Source: an uncultured Senegalimassilia sp. | Lineage (GTDB): Bacteria > Actinomycetota > Coriobacteriia > Coriobacteriales > Eggerthellaceae | Length of the DNA: 61,821 bases | Reading direction: 5' to 3' | Assembly: GCF_902464545.1 (NCBI RefSeq) | Contig: NZ_CABQJR010000013.1 | Coordinates: 1-61,821 of the forward strand | Shown here: positions 58,827-61,821 of the stretch, in pieces | Layout: the number at the start of each line of letters is the position of its first letter | How positions within the stretch are numbered: the first letter of the stretch is position 1 | Program-made: the position numbers and the translations under genes | The notes under the pieces: model-generated | The model's input: only the letters and a program-made list of their open reading frames with translations | Database searches by the model: none | What the model was told of the DNA's origin: nothing

Positions 58827-59636
58827 ATGAAAGCAGTGCTCAGCATCGCAGGCTCCGACTCAAGCGGTGGAGCGGGCATCCAGGCCGATATCAAGACCAT
58901 CGCATCGTATGGTCTATACGCGGAAACAGCCATCACCGCCATCACGGCGCAAAACACCTGCGGCGTGCGTGCCGTGCAGGATATCTCGCCTGAAGTGGTC
59001 GGCGCGCAGATCGATGCAGTGTTCGAGGATATCCGCCCCGATGCGGTGAAGATCGGCATGGTATCCTCCGCTCAGATCATCAACGTCATCGCAGAGCGCC
59101 TGCGTTTCCATCAGGCGTGCAACGTGGTGCTCGACCCGGTCATGGTGGCCACCAGCGGCTCTCGTCTTATCGAGCAGCAGGCTGTCGATGCGCTGGTCTC
59201 GAACCTGATGCCCTTGGCCGATGTCATCACCCCGAACATGCCCGAGGCGGAGGTGCTGTGCGGTTTTCCCGTCACCAACGACGAGGGCATGATGCAGGCG
59301 GCGAAGCTGCTTTGCGGGAAAACCAACGGAGCCGTGCTCATCAAAGGCGGCCATCGTGCCGATACCGCCGATGATCTGCTTGTCCTGCCCGATGGCCGTC
59401 ACGCCTGGCTGAGGGCGAAGCGCATCGCTACCGGTAACACCCACGGAACCGGCTGTACGCTCTCCAGCGCCATCGCAAGCGGTTTGGCGCAGGGAAACGG
59501 CATCGAGCAGGCGGTTCGCCGCGCGAAAGGCTTCGTGCGAGGCGCTCTGTCCACCGGCCTTGACCTTGGGCAGGGCAGCGGTCCCCTCGATCACATGTGG
59601 TGCCACGGAAAGCCGCACCTGCCGTACAACGCCTAA
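58827..59636 (+). CDS. thiD: Hydroxymethylpyrimidine/phosphomethylpyrimidine kinase ThiD
   Basis: Phosphorylates HMP and HMP-P to HMP diphosphate. The 269-residue ribokinase-fold protein has AGSDSSGGAGIQADIKT at the N-terminus, DPVMVATSG, TPNMPEAEVLCG and the catalytic NTHGTGCTLSSAIAS near residue 204. It starts 33 bases after thiC, after AAAGGGAGG, and is co-transcribed under the riboswitch. thiE and thiazole genes are not in the window. Confidence 0.96.
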   Translation: MKAVLSIAGSDSSGGAGIQADIKTIASYGLYAETAITAITAQNTCGVRAVQDISPEVVGAQIDAVFEDIRPDAVKIGMVSSAQIINVIAERLRFHQACNVVLDPVMVATSGSRLIEQQAVDALVSNLMPLADVITPNMPEAEVLCGFPVTNDEGMMQAAKLLCGKTNGAVLIKGGHRADTADDLLVLPDGRHAWLRAKRIATGNTHGTGCTLSSAIASGLAQGNGIEQAVRRAKGFVRGALSTGLDLGQGSGPLDHMWCHGKPHLPYNA

Positions 59637-59796
59637 GCAACGGCGTCTCCGGCGCCACACCTATGCTCACGGCCACGCCGAAGGCGATCGATCGCGTGCC
59701 CATGCGGTCCGGCGGCTGTCCGGCGTGGTTGGCGATAGACGTGCGCAGCACAGCCCGTCTATCGCTGTTTTGCTGGCGTTAAAACGCTTCAAATGC

Positions 59797-59885
59797 AAAG
59801 CGCCCCGAGAGGCTTGCCGAACCCCCTTCTATTTCGCGGAAACACGGAAACGAAAAGGGGCTCGCTGGCCATCTTGGGGCGCTTT
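59797..59885. other. Large nested stem-loop between thiD and the amidohydrolase gene
   Basis: The outer stem AAAGCGCCCC (59797-59806) pairs with GGGGCGCTTT (59876-59885). Inside are CCCCTT (59823-59828) with AAGGGG (59855-59860), and TTCG with CGAA. The innermost loop holds CGGAAACACGGAAACG. The 257-base convergent gap has no gene. It could be a two-way terminator or a small structured RNA. Confidence 0.5.
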
Positions 59886-59893
59886 CGGTCCTT

Positions 59894-61534
59894 CTAGGCC
59901 TCGAACACGCAGCGTCCGCCCATCCAGGTGGCGGTAACATGCGCATCCAGGATCTCGTCGTCGGCGCATGCGAGCAGGTCGGTGTCGAGCACCGCCATGT
60001 CCGCCAGCTTGCCTGCTGCCAGCACGCCCGCTTCGCCATTGCGCTGGGCGGCGGCGTCGCTGCCGGCGGTGTATGCGCGGATAGCCTCCGCGCGGCTGAT
60101 AAGCTGCTCAGGGCGCCAGCCGCCTTCAGGTGCGCGCGTTTGCGGGTCGCGGCGCGTGGCGGCGCTGTACAGCACGCCCATGGAGTTCACGTCCACCACC
60201 GGCGAATCTGTGCCGAACGCAAGCGTCTCGCCTTCATCCAGCATGGTCCTGAACGGCCACATCAGCTTCACGCGCTCGTCGCCCAAGTCACGCTCGGGAC
60301 CGCCCGGGTCAAGCGTCATATGCGGCGGCTGCACTGCAGCGACCACGTCAAGCTCGGCCAGGCGCTCCACGTCGCCGGGCAGGAAGTTCTCCAGGTGCTC
60401 AAGGCAGTTGTGACGCCCCTCGGGAAGCGGGCCGAATTGAGCGCGGGCATCTTCGAAGATGTTCAGCGCCTCATGGATCGCCGCATCGCCGATGGTGTGG
60501 ATGCGCACAGGGTAGCCCTTCTCGGCTGCTTGCATCACCAGCGCACGCATCTTGTCGGGCTCGATGGTGGGCCTGCCGCAGTCGTCCTTGCATCGGGCGT
60601 TGCTATAAGGCTCGGTCACCCACGCGGTGTGCTGGCTGGAAACGCCATCGAAGAACTGCTTGAAGCCGGCGCAGCGCAGGACAGGGCCGGTATAGCGTTC
60701 GGACATCGCCTCGAACCTGCTCATATCCTCAAGCAGGGTGGGGAAGAGGTTCACGCGGCACGTCAGCTCGTCGGAGTCCAGCAGGCGCGCATGCACGTCG
60801 TCTCGGATGAAGTCCAGGCCGGGGTTGGCCATAAGCGACATGTCGCACACGCTCGTGATGCCGTTTTGCGCCAACGTGCGCAAAAAGCCCCGGTAAGCAT
60901 CGGCTATCTCGTCGTCGGAAAACGCGTTCATGATGCGCGGCATCAGCTCCATGGCGGCCGCTTCGCGTACGATGCCCGTCAGCTCGCCGTCGGCATCCCT
61001 GTCGTAGCTTCCTCCCGCAGGGGGCACGCTGTCGCGATCGATTCCCAGCTCGGCCAGCGCGCAGCTGTTGAGCCACAGCGTGTGCGCGTCGCCGGAGTAC
61101 AGCGCCACAGGGCGGTTGGGGAAGGCCTCGTCAAGCGAGTGCTTCGACGGCAGCACCGGCGGGTCCCATCGATACTCGCGCCAGCCCTGGGCCAGCAGCC
61201 ATCCTTCGGGACGGCCCTCGGCGAAGCGCTTCATGCGCTCAACGCAATCGGCCTCGTTTTCACCCAGGAAGTTCGTGGCAAGCGGGGAAGAGTACACCGC
61301 GGAATGGAAGAAGTGCACGTGCGAGTCATGGAAGCCGGGTGCGATGAAGGCGTCGCCGTAGTCGACTACTTCGGGCTCGGTGCTCGCGTCAGTTTCATGG
61401 GCTAACGCAAGTGCATCTTTTTTCGATCCGACGAATGCGATCTTGTCCCCGGAAACGGCGATGGCAAGTTCTTCAGCGCTATCGGTCAAACCGGTGAATA
61501 CGCGCTTGCTGCAAAGAATGCGGTCGATTCGCAT
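59894..61534 (-). CDS. Amidohydrolase of the YtcJ type (amidohydrolase family 3)
   Basis: A 546-residue metal-dependent hydrolase. It has the N-terminal beta-sandwich (IDRILCSKRVFTGL), the metal-binding GFHDSHVHFFHS (HxH near residue 73), HTIGDAAIHEAL, and FGTDSPVVDVNSMG with the late Asp. The TIM barrel ends with AAGKLADMAVLDTDLL. Family members act on N-acyl or formyl groups of various compounds, so the substrate cannot be named. The ATG at 61534 follows GAGGAAAGG. Single gene facing thiD. The 287 bases upstream (61535-61821, to the window edge) show nothing recognisable. Confidence 0.88.
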   Translation of the reverse strand: MRIDRILCSKRVFTGLTDSAEELAIAVSGDKIAFVGSKKDALALAHETDASTEPEVVDYGDAFIAPGFHDSHVHFFHSAVYSSPLATNFLGENEADCVERMKRFAEGRPEGWLLAQGWREYRWDPPVLPSKHSLDEAFPNRPVALYSGDAHTLWLNSCALAELGIDRDSVPPAGGSYDRDADGELTGIVREAAAMELMPRIMNAFSDDEIADAYRGFLRTLAQNGITSVCDMSLMANPGLDFIRDDVHARLLDSDELTCRVNLFPTLLEDMSRFEAMSERYTGPVLRCAGFKQFFDGVSSQHTAWVTEPYSNARCKDDCGRPTIEPDKMRALVMQAAEKGYPVRIHTIGDAAIHEALNIFEDARAQFGPLPEGRHNCLEHLENFLPGDVERLAELDVVAAVQPPHMTLDPGGPERDLGDERVKLMWPFRTMLDEGETLAFGTDSPVVDVNSMGVLYSAATRRDPQTRAPEGGWRPEQLISRAEAIRAYTAGSDAAAQRNGEAGVLAAGKLADMAVLDTDLLACADDEILDAHVTATWMGGRCVFEA

Positions 61535-61821
61535 GATGGTCAACCTTTCCTCAAAACGTTGAAGGCCCGATTGCCGCATCGTCCCCAGCGACGCGCCTAC
61601 CGGCCTATCGGTTTCGTCACATGCCAGCGAGGATATATCCAATCAGCCCATCATGTCCAGTGCGATCGCCTGGGTATCCAGAAGAGGCGTCGCCTAATCG
61701 AGCATCGGGAACGCTATGTCGCAGTCCCCCGAGAATCTTCGGCACAAGATGGCCAGCAGCGGCGTATTGCATTGTGCTCGCACTAACGTGGGCCGCCGAT
61801 GCCTTAGACCCAGACCCAGAC

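Noticed and set aside
1..61821. CRISPR arrays, tRNA genes and insertion sequences
   Set aside because: I read for regularly spaced repeats, tRNA-like clover-leaf motifs and transposase motifs and found none I could support.

Overview
This 61.8 kb window is a chromosomal, housekeeping-rich stretch of a high-GC bacterium. Three things point to an anaerobic actinobacterium, most likely class Coriobacteriia (Eggerthella/Gordonibacter/Slackia/Adlercreutzia-like). It has a division cluster with ftsQ, ftsZ and sepF but no ftsA. It has a zinc-type L31. It has anaerobe-type enzymes: iron-sulfur L-serine dehydratase, manganese-dependent pyrophosphatase, and a flavin reductase-rubredoxin fusion of the high-molecular-weight rubredoxin type. 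The taxonomic placement is inference; no 16S gene lies in the window. I see no CRISPR array, prophage, intact insertion sequence or tRNA.

Layout. 1-9.8 kb: guaA (-), uppP with an unusual internal insertion, an AEC transporter, an overlapping chorismate mutase/DAHP synthase pair, a pcrA/uvrD helicase, and a fused L-serine dehydratase (-). 10-14 kb: ppaC, a LysR regulator divergent from a small PQ-loop membrane protein, and an M20 peptidase. Two pairs of short repeats that share a GGGGACG(G/T)AG core flank this stretch. 14.2-19.5 kb: rpsL-rpsG-fusA-rpsJ-rplC-rplD-rplW, in which the usual S10 operon is cut by a strong terminator right after rplW. 19.5-30 kb: an ABC exporter pair with a large alanine/glutamine-rich coiled coil, a trigger-factor-like chaperone lacking the ribosome-docking signature, L31 with a long charged tail, the flavin reductase-rubredoxin, NAD kinase (-) and murJ. 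30-35 kb: a DUF1846 protein (-), pyrG and xerD.

35-56 kb is a complete dcw cluster: mraZ, rsmH, an ftsL-like gene, ftsI, murE, murF, mraY, murD, ftsW, murG, murC, murB, ftsQ, ftsZ, then yfiH, yggS, sepF, yggT and divIVA. It makes lipid II precursor from UDP-MurNAc and builds the divisome. UppP, MurJ and CTP synthase elsewhere in the window serve the same envelope economy. The mraZ promoter has two TGGG boxes with 10-nt phasing between its -35 and -10, plus two inverted box clusters upstream, which fits MraZ autoregulation.

56-61.8 kb: RNase P RNA (-), thiamine pyrophosphokinase, a TPP riboswitch, thiC, thiD, and an amidohydrolase of the YtcJ type (-).

No unmistakably new multi-gene system is visible. 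The observations most worth a second look are the two related REP-like repeat families, the MraZ box array, the trigger-factor-like protein without its docking loop, the tailed L31, the interrupted S10 operon, and several structured non-coding stretches (rpsL leader, divIVA-rnpB gap, thiD-amidohydrolase gap).
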